Below are positions 1 to 11,840 of a stretch of 35,000 nt of DNA, one piece after another (position 1 is the first letter of the stretch; every line of letters starts with the position of its first letter). Under the pieces are notes generated by a model. The model was not told where the DNA came from and did not search any database. It saw only the letters and a list, made by a program, of their open reading frames with translations. Source of the DNA: Prorocentrum cordatum (Eukaryota; Sar; Dinophyceae; Prorocentrales; Prorocentraceae); contig CAUYUJ010006515.1 in NCBI GenBank assembly GCA_963575745.1, forward strand, positions 1-35,000. The letters run 5' to 3'. A program made the translations under genes and the position numbers.

Positions 1-29
1 GAGGAGGAGGAGGAGGAGGAGGAGGAGGA
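1..29. repeat. (GAG)n purine microsatellite, cut by window edge
   Basis: Uninterrupted GAG triplets run from the first base to about position 29. The true left end lies outside the window. Similar purine tracts precede the composite repeats elsewhere in this window. Confidence 0.9.
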
Positions 30-600
30 TAGATCAGCAGGTCCTCCTGGGGTAGGATCGATCAGCACCGAATCGATGCCTCGGATCGAGCCGACGTGTG
101 CCTCGGATCGGGCGGCGTCGGCGCGGAATCGAGATCGGATCGGATCGGCCGCGCCAGGATGCACAACAGCGCCATGTAAGCATCGGGCCGCATCGGACGG
201 GGCTCGCGCGGACGCCACAGCGGTCTGCTGAGGACGCCGCCGGCGTCGGCGAGGGCGTACGTCCGCCGTCGGGGGAAGACCTCGACCACGAGGGCGACGG
301 GCACGTCGTGAGCCGGCCGCCGTGGAGGTCCAGGAGTGGCACGTGGTGCACGTGGACAGAGCACCCCTCTGAGAGCACCTCTCGCGTGCGGCCGCCTGCC
401 CACTCCACGCCAGACGGGGGCGCAGATGCCCCACCGCGCGCTGGCAGCGTTGCCCCTCGCTGCAGCATCGGGCGCCCGTCGCCGATGCACCCCGGGCGGT
501 GCAGCGTCCGCGCGGGGTCAGCGCCTGCTGGCCCCCCGCCGTCTCGCAGGGTGGCGGCGGGGTCCCGAGGCGCAGGGAGGGTAGCGACAAGGGGGGGAAT
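30..600. other. GC-rich region, no confident gene
   Basis: No repeat unit is obvious here. Overlapping long open frames exist on both strands, as expected in GC-rich DNA. The minus-strand frame at 490-62 contains stretches that look less compositionally biased than its shadows, such as a segment reading VALVVEVFPRRRTYALADAG. I recognise no family and see no supported splice pair, so I do not call a gene. A fragment of a minus-strand coding exon is possible. Confidence 0.3.
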
Positions 601-960
601 AGGCTCGGAGAGGGGGGGTGGTCGCATCGACCCCCGCCTCTTGGGCCGTCTTGGGGCCGTCTTGGCCCATCGTGGGGCCATCTCAGGAGCCTTTTGGGGC
701 TGTGTTGGGGCCGTCTTGGGGGCCTCTTGGGCCCCCTTGGAGCGTCGGAAAGCCAGAAAAGGCGAGAAGGCTGGAAACCTCCACAAACCTTGGGAAGATC
801 TATGTCTGTTTGCCTCTTGGGACGCCTTTTGGAAGCCTCGAAGAGCGTGTTGGGGGGCATCGAGGGTCATCGTGAGACCATCTTGGGCCGCCTTGAGATG
901 CTGTTGGCTTCTGGCCGTAGGGCCTGCCACCTATTTGTCGACTCATTGGGCCGCTCCTGG
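600..960 (+). repeat. CTTGGGGCCGT degenerate repeat block, copy 1
   Basis: The block is built of variants of TCTTGGGGCCGTCTTGGG. It contains the family's conserved non-repetitive core at 743-766 (CGTCGGAAAG, then CCAGAAAAGGCGAG). The same core recurs at 4368, 16236, 23295 and 33696, and in reverse at 34363-34383. All frames through it give Trp/Leu/Gly-rich pseudo-proteins, which I take as repeat shadows. Its biological role is unknown. Confidence 0.75.
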
Positions 961-1561
961 ACGGTTCCAGAGGCCCCCAGGCCCGCGCCCAAGAGGTCGG
1001 GCATCTCTGACGGGGACTTGACGGGAGTTGCTGGGGTTAATCGCTCCAGGACCCACAGGGGCCGCTGCGCTCGCCGAACTAGAATATGGTGAGCGTGTTA
1101 CTGGAGATCTTAGCACGCCTCTGGCCCGTGGGGCTGGCGATTTTTTCCACCCCGTCTGCTGCCAGCTATCACTGCTCATGGCGCGAGGGAAGACTGGCGG
1201 AGCGAGAGGAAATTTTCTTGGATAGACTCGACCCGTTCACAAGATGCCGTCCTGAAATTCGCGTGTGCAATGCTCGACGCTCGGGCACAGGACAGCCTAG
1301 AAGAGGAGGATACGGATGCAGTGGAAAAACAGCAGGCGGAGGCGGAGGCGGCGGAAGAGGAGGGAGAGGAGGGCGGGAGGAGAAGGCTTCGGAACTTCCT
1401 TGCTTCCGTGGTTACAGTCATTCTGGGCACACAGCTCAATGCTCGCGCGAGCGAAGGAAAATGGTGACCCGTGCCTGCTTCCGAGGTGTATCAGCTCGAT
1501 AAGGATCTCAAGCCCATCGCCTCGGATCTCGCCGTGGCGCCCCTCAAGCGGGGGGCCCGGC
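961..1561. other. Spacer, nothing identified
   Basis: The sequence becomes mixed in composition, with a short purine-rich patch around 1300-1385. Open frames here are short and biased (Glu/Arg/Gly). I see no recognised domain, splice pair or RNA gene. Confidence 0.3.
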
Positions 1562-1700
1562 CGGTCGGAAGAGGAGGATGGGGGGATGAGGAGGAAGAGT
1601 TGGAGAAGGAGGAGGAGGAGGAGACGCAGGTGGCGCAGGGATGGAGGAGGAGGAGGATAAAAAGGAGGAGGATGAGGAAAGGTTGGAGGAGGAGGAGGAC
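1562..1700 (+). repeat. GAG/GGA-rich purine tract
   Basis: This is an imperfect GAG repeat with interspersed AAG and GAT. It directly abuts the first composite repeat. The same arrangement of purine tract then GTGTAAACCC is seen at 9420-9455 and 14191-14520. Confidence 0.8.
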
Positions 1701-2561
1701 GAGTGTAAACCCAAGAGTCATCAACGATGTTGGAAGAAACCCACCCTCCAAGCTCCCTCCTCATAGGCCCCTACAACGGTTCATTTCCATTGAGGGAACT
1801 GCCTCGTTGGAAGACAACCGTTTGAAGACCTTCAAGCATGCCAGAACATTGTTCTCGGGATTCTAACGTCACGGATCAACCTGACTATTGCGTGTTGACG
1901 ATTCTGAATCGTGCTAGAACGCCATTCTTGGGACTTCGACACATTAAATCGACGTAATTGTTGCGCCCGCGTAATCCTGAATTTTTTTAAACACCATTTC
2001 TGGTACGTTGATGATGGGAGTCCGTGAAGTTCTTGCAAATTTTGTAAGCGAATGTTCGTGGCGCTAAGGCGAGAGCCACATTTTGAAAAGAAACAGCCCT
2101 TGACCCATGAAGCTCTTGCAATTTCTGTAAACCAATGTGCGCCGCGCTAAGGCGAGAGCCACATTTTGAAAACGACCCGCCCTCGATCCGTGAAGCTCTT
2201 GCAAATTTTGAGAACGAATGTGCGCCGCGCAAAGGCGAGAGCCACATTTTGAAAACCGTCCGCCTTCAATCAGTGAAACTCTTGCATTTTTTAAAAGAGA
2301 GATGCGCCGCGCTAGGGCGAGAGCCACATTTTGAAAACGACCCGCCCTCAATCCGTGAAGCTCTTGCAATTTCTGTAAACAAATGTGCGCCGCGCTAAGG
2401 CGAGAGCCACATATTGAAAACGACCCGCCTTCTATCTGTGAAACTGTTGCCACTTTCTAAGCTTCAGAGGCATAAATGGTGAGGAGGTCTCAGGTGAAAC
2501 GCCCGGCCCGCCCTAAAAACTGGCCTCGGGGTGCGACAGGGAGAAGTTATTTCTAAGGACA
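1701..2561 (+). mobile_element. Composite dispersed repeat, copy A (candidate non-autonomous element)
   Basis: The unit starts at GTGTAAACCC and runs through a roughly 310-bp single-copy part. That part contains CTCATAGGCCCCTACAA and a twice-used motif of the form GA(T/C)TCTGAATCGTGC. A tandem array of 83-bp units follows (2024-2455), then a tail containing CGCCCGGCCCGCCCT and GGTGCGACAGGGAG. The same order of parts recurs at 9447-10300, and its first part at 14511-14860. Shared order and orientation, and the purine tract at the 5' side, suggest a mobile or duplicated unit. No protein-coding capacity is evident, and no target duplication was found. Confidence 0.65.
2024..2455 (+). repeat. 83-bp tandem repeat array (about 5 copies)
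   Basis: Units begin with GTGAAGCTCTTGCA at 2024, 2107, 2190, 2273, 2355 and 2438, giving periods of 83, 83, 83, 82 and 83 bp. The most conserved part is GCGAGAGCCACATTTTGAAA followed by ACGACCCGCC. Because 83 is not a multiple of three, the minus strand reads the same motif in rotating frames. The long minus-strand frame here is therefore a repeat artefact. Confidence 0.92.
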
Positions 2562-2762
2562 AGAAATTGAAGGTGGCGGCGGCGCTCCATGAGAGTCCAA
2601 CGTCAGTTCGGACTACAGAATATTGTGGGGGTACCCCCTCGCCTCTGTAAGCTCGGCACCACACGACACGTGCGACACGAACGGCATAGCCCGAGTTTCG
2701 GGCGTAGCCCGTGTACGGCCCATGCCGAAGGGTGCGCACGGGGTCCACCAGCACGCAGCAAC

Positions 2763-3680
2763 GACGCGGAGGAGGCGCAGGGAGGAGGAGGAGGGTGAGG
2801 AGTAGGAGGAGGGTGAGGAGTAGGAGGAGGCGGAGGAGGCGCAGGGATGAAGGGCGGGGTGCCGTGGCAGGAGGAGGGAGCAGGGGAGACGGAGGAGGGC
2901 TGGGGTTGTAGGGGCGATGATGATGAGGATGAGGATGAGGATGAGGATGATGATGAGGATGAGGATGATGCTGATGATGCTGATGATGCTGACGCTGATG
3001 CTGATGATGAGGATGAGGATGAGCATGAGGATGAGGATGAGGATGATGAGGATGAGGATGATAAGGAGGATGAGGATGAGGATGGGGACTATGATGACGA
3101 TGATGACGATCACGACGATGAGTATGATGATGATGATGAGGATGAGGATCAGGATGCTGCTGCTGATTATGATGACGATGATTATGAAGACGATGGTGAT
3201 GATGGTGATGATGACGCAGATGATGATGCTGCTGATGATGATGAGGATGATGGTCATGATGATGATGATGATGGTGGAGGTGATGGTGATGAGAAGGAGC
3301 AGGAGGAGTATTAGGACGATGACACTGACGCTGACGCTGACGCTGACTCTGACGCTGACGCTGATGACGACAATGATGATGATGACGATGATGATGCCGA
3401 TGATGATGACGATGATGATGACGATCAGGAGGATGATGATTATGGTGATGATGGTGATGATGATGGTGATGGTGATGATGACGAGGATGATGCTCATGAT
3501 CCTGATGATGCTGATGATGATGATCATGTTGATGATCATGATGATGCTGATTATGCTGATGCTGATGCTGATGCTGCTGCTGCTGATGCTGATGATGCTG
3601 ATGATGATGATGCTGATGATGACGCCTATGGCGGTGGTGGTGCTGGTGGGTGTGGTGATGGTGGTCGTGGTGGTGGTGGT
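2763..3680 (+). repeat. GAG- then GAT-rich satellite tract
   Basis: Purine (GAG)n to about 2905 passes into a GAT-dominated array with GCT, GAC and GGT variants. It carries two landmarks shared with the later tracts: a GACGCTGACGCTGACGCTGA run (about 3322-3365) and a GACGCCTATGGCGGTGGTGG box (about 3622). Open frames are poly-Asp, poly-Met or poly-Ile shadows of the triplet repeat. They are not credible proteins. Confidence 0.9.
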
Positions 3681-3862
<182 letters not shown>

Positions 3863-4075
3863 GGATTCTATAGGCTTACGCCACATCCGCCGACCCCTAT
3901 GTAAACTATAGCGCCTCCAGGACTGCATTTCACGAGGCTTGTACGAATCATGACACGGCGCTCGACATCGTTCCTGTTGCTTCGTTGTTGTTATCGTACC
4001 TCTGGGTGCTCGTTTGTGGCCTTTTGTGGCATCTTGGCCTGTGTGCAAGCCATATCCTGCCGCCTCGAGGCATCT

Positions 4076-4615
4076 CGGGCCAAGTTTTGGGGCCTCTTGG
4101 GAGCTTCCTGGGGGCTTCTTGGAGGCCTTTTGGGGTTCCCTTAGGGGTCCCTCAGGGCCTCTTGGGGTATTCTTGGGGCAGGCTGGGGGCGTCTTGGGGC
4201 CGAAGGCTTGAAAAGGTGACCTCTGGACTCCCTCTTGACGCCGTCTGGGGGCCCTCTTGGGCTGTCTTGGGGGCTTCGTGGGCTGTTTTTGGACCCTCTT
4301 CGACCCCTCTTGGGGGCCCCTTCGGCCGTCCAGGGGCGATATTGAAGGTTTCTTTGCCCGTCTTGGACGTTCTGAAAGCCGAAGCGGCGAGTATGCGAAA
4401 AATGTTGTTTTTCAGATGGAATGGGCCGATTTTTGTTTCTTGGGACCCTCTTGGGACGCATCTTGGGGGCCTTTTAGGGCGTCTTGGCAGCTTCGGAGGC
4501 CGTCTGGAGGCTATCGTGGGCGTCAAGGAGCGATACTTAGGCGACTCCTGGCCCTGTGGGACCGTCTGGGGAGCGTTTTGGTGCCTTCTAGGCCCGTTGT
4601 GACCCCCTCCGCTCC
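4076..4615 (+). repeat. CTTGGGGCCGT degenerate repeat block, copy 2
   Basis: Repeated CTTGGGGC, TTGGGGGCTTC and related units surround the family core at 4368-4391 (CGTTCTGAAAGCC, then GAAGCGGCGAG). The upstream spacer 3863-4075 shows nothing identifiable. The open frames are repeat shadows rich in Trp, Leu and Gly. Confidence 0.75.
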
Positions 4616-4747
4616 ACCATGACGCGTTCGGTCCGGGGTCGGGCCGGGCCAGTGTGGGGGGGTCAAATTGTTAGTTTGGGGTTCCTGGGGGGGGGATCAT
4701 GGGGGGATAATCTCACACGCTTAGAGGTCCACAAGGGATCGGCGGAT

Positions 4748-4854
4748 TATGCTCCTGATGATGATGATTCTGATTCTGATTCTGATTATGATTATGATGA
4801 CGATGATGATGATGATGGTGGTGGTGGTGGTGGTGATGATGATGATGGTGATTG

Positions 4855-4934
<80 letters not shown>
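4748..4934 (+). repeat. GAT microsatellite
   Basis: Mixed GAT/GGT triplets become essentially pure (GAT)n from about 4856 to 4934. This tract is isolated from the larger satellite blocks by ordinary sequence on both sides. Confidence 0.92.
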
Positions 4935-5047
4935 TGGGTAATGATGTTCCAACCTACTGTAGTCTTGACCACCAGAAAGACTTTCGATCACCAGAAGAAA
5001 GTACCGAAACTCGAGGGTTTTCACGTGTCGGGCCCTGGGAGACACTC

Positions 5048-5096
5048 GTCCGACACTGTTTCGACACTGTTTCGACTCTCTTTCGACACTTTTCTG
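5048..5096 (+). repeat. Short 11-12-bp tandem repeat
   Basis: Four imperfect copies of TTTCGACACTG lie in the spacer between two GAT tracts. The rest of the spacer (4935-5156) shows nothing recognisable. Confidence 0.6.
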
Positions 5097-5156
5097 GGTG
5101 CTCGAAATTCTTTCTGGGATGTGGTCCTTAAGTACGATGGGAGCAACCTAGGATGC

Positions 5157-6058
5157 GGGTGGTGGTGATCAAGCTGATGTTCAGGACGCTGATGATGCTG
5201 ATGCTGATGATGAGGATGATAATGAGGAGGAAAGGGAGGATGAGGATGAGGGTGATCAGGAGGATAATGATAATGAGGATGAGGATGAGGATGACGACGA
5301 TGATGATTAGGATGATGATGATGCTGAAGATGATGGTGATTATGATGATGATCATGATGGTGCTGACGATGCTGATGATGCTGGTGATGCTGATGATGAT
5401 GGTGCTGCTGCTGATGATGCTCATGACGATGGGAATGAGGATGCTGCTGCTGATTCTGATGACGCTGATGATGACTACGATGACGATGATGCTGATGTTG
5501 ATGGCAATGATGATGATAATGATGCTCATGATGGTGATGATGATGCTGATGATGTTGGTGATGATACTGATGATGACGGTGATGGCGGAGGTGATGGTGA
5601 TGAGGAGGATGATGAGGTCGAGGATGAGGATGCGGATGAGGAGGAGGCTGCGGATGATGAGGATGAGGATGAGGAAGAGGATGAGGATGAGAGTGAGGAT
5701 GAAGATGAGGATGATCATGATGAGGATGTTGCAGCTGCTGATTCTGATGATGCTGCTGCTGATTATGATGATGATGATGATGATGAAGACGATGGTAAAT
5801 AGTGATGACGGTGATGATGATACTGGTGATGCGGCCGATGATGATGCTGCTGATGATGATGATGATGGAATGATGATGATCATGATGATGTTCATGATGA
5901 TGATATGGTGATGCTGATGATGATGCTGATGATGATAGTGATGATGATGACGGTGATGGTGGAGGTGATGATTATGAGGAGGAGGAGTATGAGGATGATG
6001 CCGTTGACGCTGACGCTGACGCTGAGGCTGACGGCGATAAGGATGATGGCAATGCTGC

Positions 6059-6090
<32 letters not shown>

Positions 6091-6616
6091 CTGATGATGA
6101 TGATGATGATGATGCTGCTGATGCTGATGATACTGAGGATGTGGATGAGGAGGAAGAGGAGGATGTTGATAAGGATGAGGCTGATGATGATGACGATGCT
6201 GATGATGATGATGACGACGGTGATGCCGATGATGATGGTGATGCTGCTGATGATGATGATGTGTTCGATGCCAATAATGATGGTGGTGATGATGATGCTG
6301 ATGATGATGCTGATGATGCTGATGATGCTGATTTCGATGATCACGCCTATGGCGGTGGTGGTGGTGATGGTGGTCGTGGTGGTGGTGGCGGTGACGATGA
6401 TGATGATGCTGCTGGTGGTGGTCAAGCTGATGATCTGGATGCTGATGATGCTGCTGATGATGCTCATGCTGATGTTGATGCTGATGATGAGGATGAGGAT
6501 GAGGATGAAGATGAGGTTGAGGATGAGGATCATGATGAGGGTGATGAGGATGAGGATGAGAACGATGATGAGGATGGGGATGCTGATGACGATGATGACC
6601 ATGATGCTGATGATGG

Positions 6617-6660
<44 letters not shown>

Positions 6661-7406
6661 TTGAATGCGATGATGATGACGATGCTGTTTATGATGGCGA
6701 TGGCGATGATGATTATGCTGATGATGATGATGGTGATTATGATGATGATGACGATGATGATGATTTGATGATGATATTGGTGATGTTGATGATGATGATG
6801 ATGATGACGGCGATGCTAATGATGATGACGATGATGATGCTGGTGATGATGGTGATGCTGGTGCTGGTGCTGATGATGATGCTGACTCTGATGCTGACGA
6901 TGACGTCTATGGCGGTGGTGGTGGTGGTGGTGATGGTGGTCGTTGTGGTGGTGGTGGTGATGATGATGATGATGATGATGAAATGATCATCAGGATTCTG
7001 CTCTTGATGCTGATGATGATGCTGGTGGTGGTGATCAAGCTGATGCCTAGGATGTTGATGCTGCTGCTGATGATGCTGACGCTAATACTGATGATGAGGA
7101 TTAGGGCGATTATAAGGATGAGGATGAGGATGAGGATCATGACGAGGGTGATGCTGATGATGATGATGATAATGAGGATGATGATGATGATGATGCTGAT
7201 GAAGATGGCGACGCTGATGATGATGCTGATGATGCTGACGATGCTGATGATGACGACGATGTTGAAGACGATGGGGATGATTGTGACGATGATGATGATG
7301 ATGATGGTGGTGGTGATTGTGATGATCTTGCCGATGATGCTGATGAGGGTGATGCTGATGATGCTGATGCTGACGATGCGAACGATGATGATGCTGATGA
7401 TGATAC

Positions 7407-7453
<47 letters not shown>

Positions 7454-7529
7454 CGGACGATGCGTCTGCTGATGATGACGATGATGGTGAAGATGGTAAG
7501 GATGACCATGATGACGGTGATGGTGGAGG

Positions 7530-7599
<70 letters not shown>

Positions 7600-7726
7600 A
7601 ACGAGGATGAAGATGAGGAGGATGAGGATGAGGATCAGGATGCGGATGATGAGGATGAGGATGATAATGAGGATACGGACTAGGATAAGGATGAGGAGGA
7701 TGCGGATGAGGATGAGGATGAGGATG

Positions 7727-7767
<41 letters not shown>

Positions 7768-8060
7768 ACGGATGATGAGGATGTTGCTGCTGCTGATTCT
7801 GATAATGCTGCTGCTGATTATGATGACGATGATGAAGACTATGGTGATGATGGTGATGCTGGTGGTGATGGTGCTGACAATGCTGCTGATGATGATGACG
7901 ATGATCATGATGATGATGATGCTGCTAATAAAGATGATGATGACGGTGATGGGGGAGGTGATGCTGATGAGGATGAGGAGGAGTACGAGGATGATGACGC
8001 TGACGCTGAAGCTGACGCTGACGCTGACGCTGACGCTGACGCTAACGCCGACGCCGACGC

Positions 8061-8119
<59 letters not shown>

Positions 8120-8178
8120 CTCATGCTGGTGCTGATGCTGATGCTGATGCTGATGCTGCTGCTGATGATGATGGTGCG
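5157..8178 (+). repeat. 3-kb GAT-rich satellite with higher-order landmarks
   Basis: About 3 kb of triplet-periodic sequence is dominated by GAT with GAG, GCT, GAC and GGT variants. Three landmark boxes recur. M2, GGTGATCAAGCTGATG, is at about 5164 and 7030, with a variant lacking the TGA (GGTCAAGCTGATG) near 6418. M3, GACGCTGACGCTGACGCTGA, is at about 6005 and 7995. M1, TATGGCGGTGGTGGTGG, is at about 6348 and 6907. Perfect GAT runs occur near 6618-6660, 7405-7452 and 7531-7598. Long poly-Asp, poly-Met and poly-Ile frames on both strands are shadows of the period. Confidence 0.93.
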
Positions 8179-8690
8179 ATCATGAGGAGGTTCGGTTTGG
8201 CCTTCCTCGGAAGTGGGGTCAACGCCCCCTCAGCCTCGGGGATGCCAGGCTACAGAACTCGGCAGCCCAGGGCGCCCGCTAAGCGGGCTCATCTGACCCC
8301 AGGGGCAAGAACTCCGAAGTCAGGAACAACGACAGACGGAGGCGTCCAGAGCGCTCTCGGATCAACGAGGCCCATCCCGCCTCCTCCATGGAGCTGGCAA
8401 GGGCGTCCGTGCTCGTCGACTCGCTGGACGCGAGGACGTGGCAGCCCAGCCAGCGGGCGCGGGGGGCGCAGGCAAGGCGGCAGACAGGAGACGACAGGAG
8501 GGCAGGCCATCCTCCTATCGAAGCTCCTCAAACCTCGCACAGCAGACGCGAGGAGACGACACCCACCCCCAACGATATTTCCTTCCTTCGCAACTACCGG
8601 CCCCAGTCTACTAGCGGCTGCGCTCGCAGCAAGGCCAGCCGACGGCAGACTAGGGAGGGCGTATAGGAATGGAGGGCAGGACCAGGACTG
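8179..8690. other. Island of ordinary sequence inside the satellite, unassigned
   Basis: About 500 bp of mixed, moderately GC-rich sequence separates two GAT tracts. A plus-strand frame starting at 8203 stays open to 8733, but its composition (Arg, Gly, Pro, Thr) and lack of any motif argue against a gene. It may be unique DNA interrupting the array. Confidence 0.3.
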
Positions 8691-8766
8691 CGGAGGAGGA
8701 GGAGGAGGCATCCTCAGAGGAAGAAGAGGATGAGGATGAGAATGGGGATGAGGATGATGATGAGAA

Positions 8767-8854
<88 letters not shown>

Positions 8855-8987
8855 CTGATGATGATGATGATGTTGATGATTATGCTGAAGATGAGGATGA
8901 GGATGATGATGGTGATGGTGATGGTGGTGATGAGGATGATGCTGATGCTGCTGCTGATGATGGTGATGCTGATGATGATGATGATGC

Positions 8988-9028
<41 letters not shown>

Positions 9029-9029
9029 T

Positions 9030-9061
<32 letters not shown>

Positions 9062-9250
9062 TTGATTATGTTGACTATGATGATGGTGATGCTGCTGCTC
9101 CTGATGGTGATGATGCTGATGCTGATGCTGATGCTGATGCTGATTATGATGCTGATGATGACGCCCATGGCTGTGGTGGTGGTGGTGGTGGCGATGGTGG
9201 TCGTGGTGGTGGTGATGAGGATGTTGATGATCATCAGGATGATTTCTCTG
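8691..9250 (+). repeat. GAG/GAT-rich satellite tract
   Basis: The tract opens with GAG triplets, then a near-perfect (GAT)n run from about 8767 to 8851, then degenerate GAT. It includes an M1-like box GACGCCCATGGCTGTGGTGG at about 9159. An M2 box, GGTGATCAAGCTGAT, lies just beyond at about 9289. Confidence 0.92.
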
Positions 9251-9446
9251 ATGGGGATGCTGATCATGATGATGCTGATGCTGTCGGTGGTGATCAAGCT
9301 GATTTTCAGGATGCTGCTATTGTTGTGGATGATGGTGATCAGGAGGAGGCGGTGAAAGAGGATGGGGCGGGAGGAGCCAGGATGAGCGGGGGCAGGAGTG
9401 GAATGATTAGACGGAGGCAGAGGAGGATGGTGAGGGAGGAGGAGGA

Positions 9447-10300
9447 CCAGTGTAAACCCAATAGCCATCAATGATGTTGACATACACCCTCCCTCCAAGG
9501 TGCCTCTTCATAGGCCCCCGTCAGGGGTCATTTCCACTGAGGGAACTGCCCTGTTGGGGGACAGCCGCGTGAACCTCTTGAAGCGTGCCAGAGCACCATT
9601 CGCAGGACTTCAACGCCACGATTTAACGTGTTTGTTTCGTCTTGGCGATCTTGAATCGCGCCAGAATGCCATTCCTGGGACTTCAGCGCCGCGAATCAGA
9701 GTGACTGGCGCGCCCTACCAATCCTGAATATTTCACGGTAGCCATGAGAAAAACCATGATAACCAATGAAGCTCTTGCACATGTTTAAAACAAATGTGCG
9801 CGGCGTTACGGCGACAGCCACATTTTGAGAACGACACGCCCTCAATCCGTGAAACTTCCCCATGAGCGACCCGCTCTCAATCTGTGAAGCCCTTGCAAAC
9901 ATGTTCGAACGAACGTGCGTGGCGCTCAGGCGATAGCCACATTTTGAAAACGACCCGTCCTCAATCCGTGAAGCCCGCGCACTTTTTCAGAACGAATGTG
10001 CGCGGCGCCAAGGCGAGAGCCACATATTGAACAGGAACCGCCTTCAATCCGTGAAGCTTTTGTGGCAAATGTTTGCACGAAGGTGCGCGGTGCTAACACG
10101 AGAGCCACATATTGAACAGGATCCGCCATCAATCCTTGAAGCTCTTGCACAGTTTTTGCACGAGTATGCGCGATGCTAAGGCGAGAGCCACATCTTGAGA
10201 ACGACCCGCCCTCAACCAGTGGTGGTGAATAAGTTTCAGGCGAAATGCCCGGCCCGCCCTTTCGACGGGCATCAAGGTGCGATAGGGAGGAGGTATCTAT
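9447..10300 (+). mobile_element. Composite dispersed repeat, copy B
   Basis: The same sequence of parts as copy A is present. A GTGTAAACCC start follows a purine tract. Next comes a middle part with CTTCATAGGCCCCCGTC and GAGGGAACTGCCCTGTTG, then two GAATCGCGCCAGAATGCC-type motifs. A tandem array follows (9766-10220), then a tail with ATGCCCGGCCCGCCCTTTCG and GGTGCGATAGGGAGGAGGT. Copies A and B differ by many substitutions and small indels, so the duplication is not recent. I see no coding capacity. Confidence 0.65.
9766..10220 (+). repeat. Tandem array of 82-86-bp units, with one truncated unit
   Basis: Unit starts resembling GTGAAGCTCTTGCA lie at about 9766, 9849, 9883, 9969, 10051 and 10136. 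The unit at 9849 is cut to about 34 bp. The conserved part is again GCGAGAGCCACATNTTGA. This is the counterpart of the 2024-2455 array but more diverged between units. Confidence 0.88.
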
Positions 10301-10400
10301 AAAGAACGGAGGAGGAGGAGCAGGAGGAGGAGGAGGAGGAGGCAGAGGCAGAGGCGGAGGTGGAGGCGGAGGAGGAGGGGGAAGAGGAGGAGGATGAGAA
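10301..10400 (+). repeat. GGA/GCA purine-rich tract
   Basis: GGAGGA triplets with GCAGAG variants directly follow the tail of composite repeat B. Confidence 0.8.
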
Positions 10401-11030
10401 GGGAAGGAGGACGAGTAGGATACCGCCTGACATAAAAATGGCGCTTCGTTGACGACGCTCGAAAGACAAATCTGGGGTTTCGCTGAATCGCGAACCCGCA
10501 CCGTCGCTTGGTGGTGGGGGAGAGCCTTTAGGGGAGGGGTGGGCGGAGGAGGGGGGGTGCCACTGTGCCTGCACTGTCGACCCTCCCAACCATAACTCTG
10601 ATTGTGACACCGTGCTTTTTTTTGTTGTGTGCGTGGACGGCCTTTGGGTTGGGTGAGTCGGGTCGGGTATCCGTGACTGCGGTCAAACATTAATGCTCAG
10701 AGAGTAGCGCCACAATTTCTGGCCCACCACGCTTCAGCGCGACACGCTGTGCACGTCCCAGTTCTTATCAGGCGCTGGTGCCGCGATTGATGCAACAGAT
10801 TCAAGTTCACCTGCTGAACCCACCTGACCACGCCTTCAAATTCACAGCGCTGCTTTGGGGCCGTACCCAGGCATGCGACCTTTGGAGGTCCAGGGAGGTG
10901 GATCGTTGACGTCCCTCCGACCTCCCGCCGGTCCCTCCCTCGTCCTCGCCGAGACGCGCCCGTCGCCTGCTGCGCGCGGAGCCGAGGTTCGGTCGCTACC
11001 TCGGCGACGCGGAGAAGATCAAGGCGGCAT
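10401..11030. other. Unassigned mixed sequence
   Basis: No repeat unit or protein domain is recognised. It contains short G-rich and C-rich patches and a T8 run at about 10617. Open frames on either strand are biased and overlap one another, so no gene is called. Confidence 0.3.
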
Positions 11031-11190
11031 TTGTAGGAGGGAGGAGGAGGGATCAGTACGGAGGAGGCTGGAGGATGAAGAGGGGAGCAGGAGGGAGGAG
11101 GAGACGGGAGGAGGTGGTGGTGGGCACGGGGAGGAGGGGGCGGATGGGGGAGGGGGAGGAGGAGGAGGATGATGATGAGGAGGAGGACGT
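11031..11190 (+). repeat. GAG/GGGGA purine tract
   Basis: Imperfect GGA/GAG repeats end just before the direct-repeat copy at 11198. Confidence 0.8.
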
Positions 11191-11197
11191 GTGAAAG

Positions 11198-11350
11198 CAT
11201 GTGATGGCAACTGGGGAAGCATAGTGATACAGGCGAGCTGAGCAGCTGTCGTTACCGACGCTTTTGGCTTAAGCTTTGAACGTTCGGAAATCTGACTCAC
11301 CCGAGCGTCGCAGGTAATACCAACGTGGGCTACTACGCGCAATCCTTCTG
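11198..11350 (+). repeat. Direct repeat flanking copia remnant 2, left copy
   Basis: CATGTGATGGCAACTGGGGA at 11198, then TCTGACTCACCCGAGCGTC at about 11291 and CTACTACGCGCAATC, match the same blocks in the same order at 14072-14180. This copy carries roughly 47 extra bases between the first two blocks. The pair could be remnant long terminal repeats of the intervening element or simply two copies of a dispersed repeat. Confidence 0.6.
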
Positions 11351-11463
11351 AATTATTTTGCATGGTCGCGGGGCGTCGGTTGCAATGGCAAGATTCAGAT
11401 CAGCTGCCTTTACCCCAGGCCCGCAAGACCCTCCTGTTGAAGTCCGCGTCCTAGCGGGCCGGG

Positions 11464-11763
11464 ATGCATGGATTGACTAGATCCCCAGAGGTGTGCGCAG
11501 TGTTCAGCAGACTTCAGACTTCCAATGTCAAAGGGCTAATACTGGATAACATTAAGCGTCTGATGGAATATGGCGCCAATAGCCTTACCTTCGCAATTGA
11601 GATTTGTGGAAACCAAAGACGACATGATTTTATGTTGTTTCGACCACCCCGCGGGCGCATCCAGTTGGAACGCAGCCCCCGTTTAGAGGTTACATGGAAA
11701 GATGCCTTTCGAGTATGTGAAGGTGACGTGCGCTGCTGTGACTTGTGGCAAAGCCTTAAATGA
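11464..11763 (+). pseudogene. Open frame of unknown identity upstream of a copia-like remnant
   Basis: This frame of 99 codons (ATG at 11464, TGA at 11761) has balanced amino-acid composition, unlike the repeat shadows around it. I recognise no family. Position and strand match the decayed copia-like pol that follows, so it may be an upstream part of that element, such as integrase-linker sequence. It could also be chance. The region has lower GC than the flanks. Confidence 0.25.
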
Positions 11764-11840
11764 GAAGATATCTTCACCAATAAATCTATTCGGTTCATGA
11801 CAAACAGCAGTTAAATCGGCCGTGAGCTAAGCTTAAGTGC

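Noticed and set aside
499-1092. Trp/Leu/Gly-rich proteins of the form SWGxLGxxLG (also near 4014-4622, 14886-15600, 16126-16400, 33595-34049)
   Set aside because: They are translations of the CTTGGGGCCGT repeat family and occur in several frames at once.
2040-2100. Dinoflagellate spliced-leader sequence suggested by AGCCACATTTTG
   Set aside because: It only partly resembles the spliced-leader core (TAGCCATTTTGGCTCAAG), lacks the donor part, and belongs to the 83-bp tandem unit.
2064-2453. 129-codon minus-strand frame with repeated FQNVALALARR-type segments
   Set aside because: It is produced by the 83-bp tandem array read in rotating frames. The repeated peptide is the same DNA motif in successive frames, not a repeat protein.
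8203-8733. Plus-strand frame in the island between GAT tracts
   Set aside because: The composition is biased and its end runs into the GAG tract. No motif or splice evidence was found.
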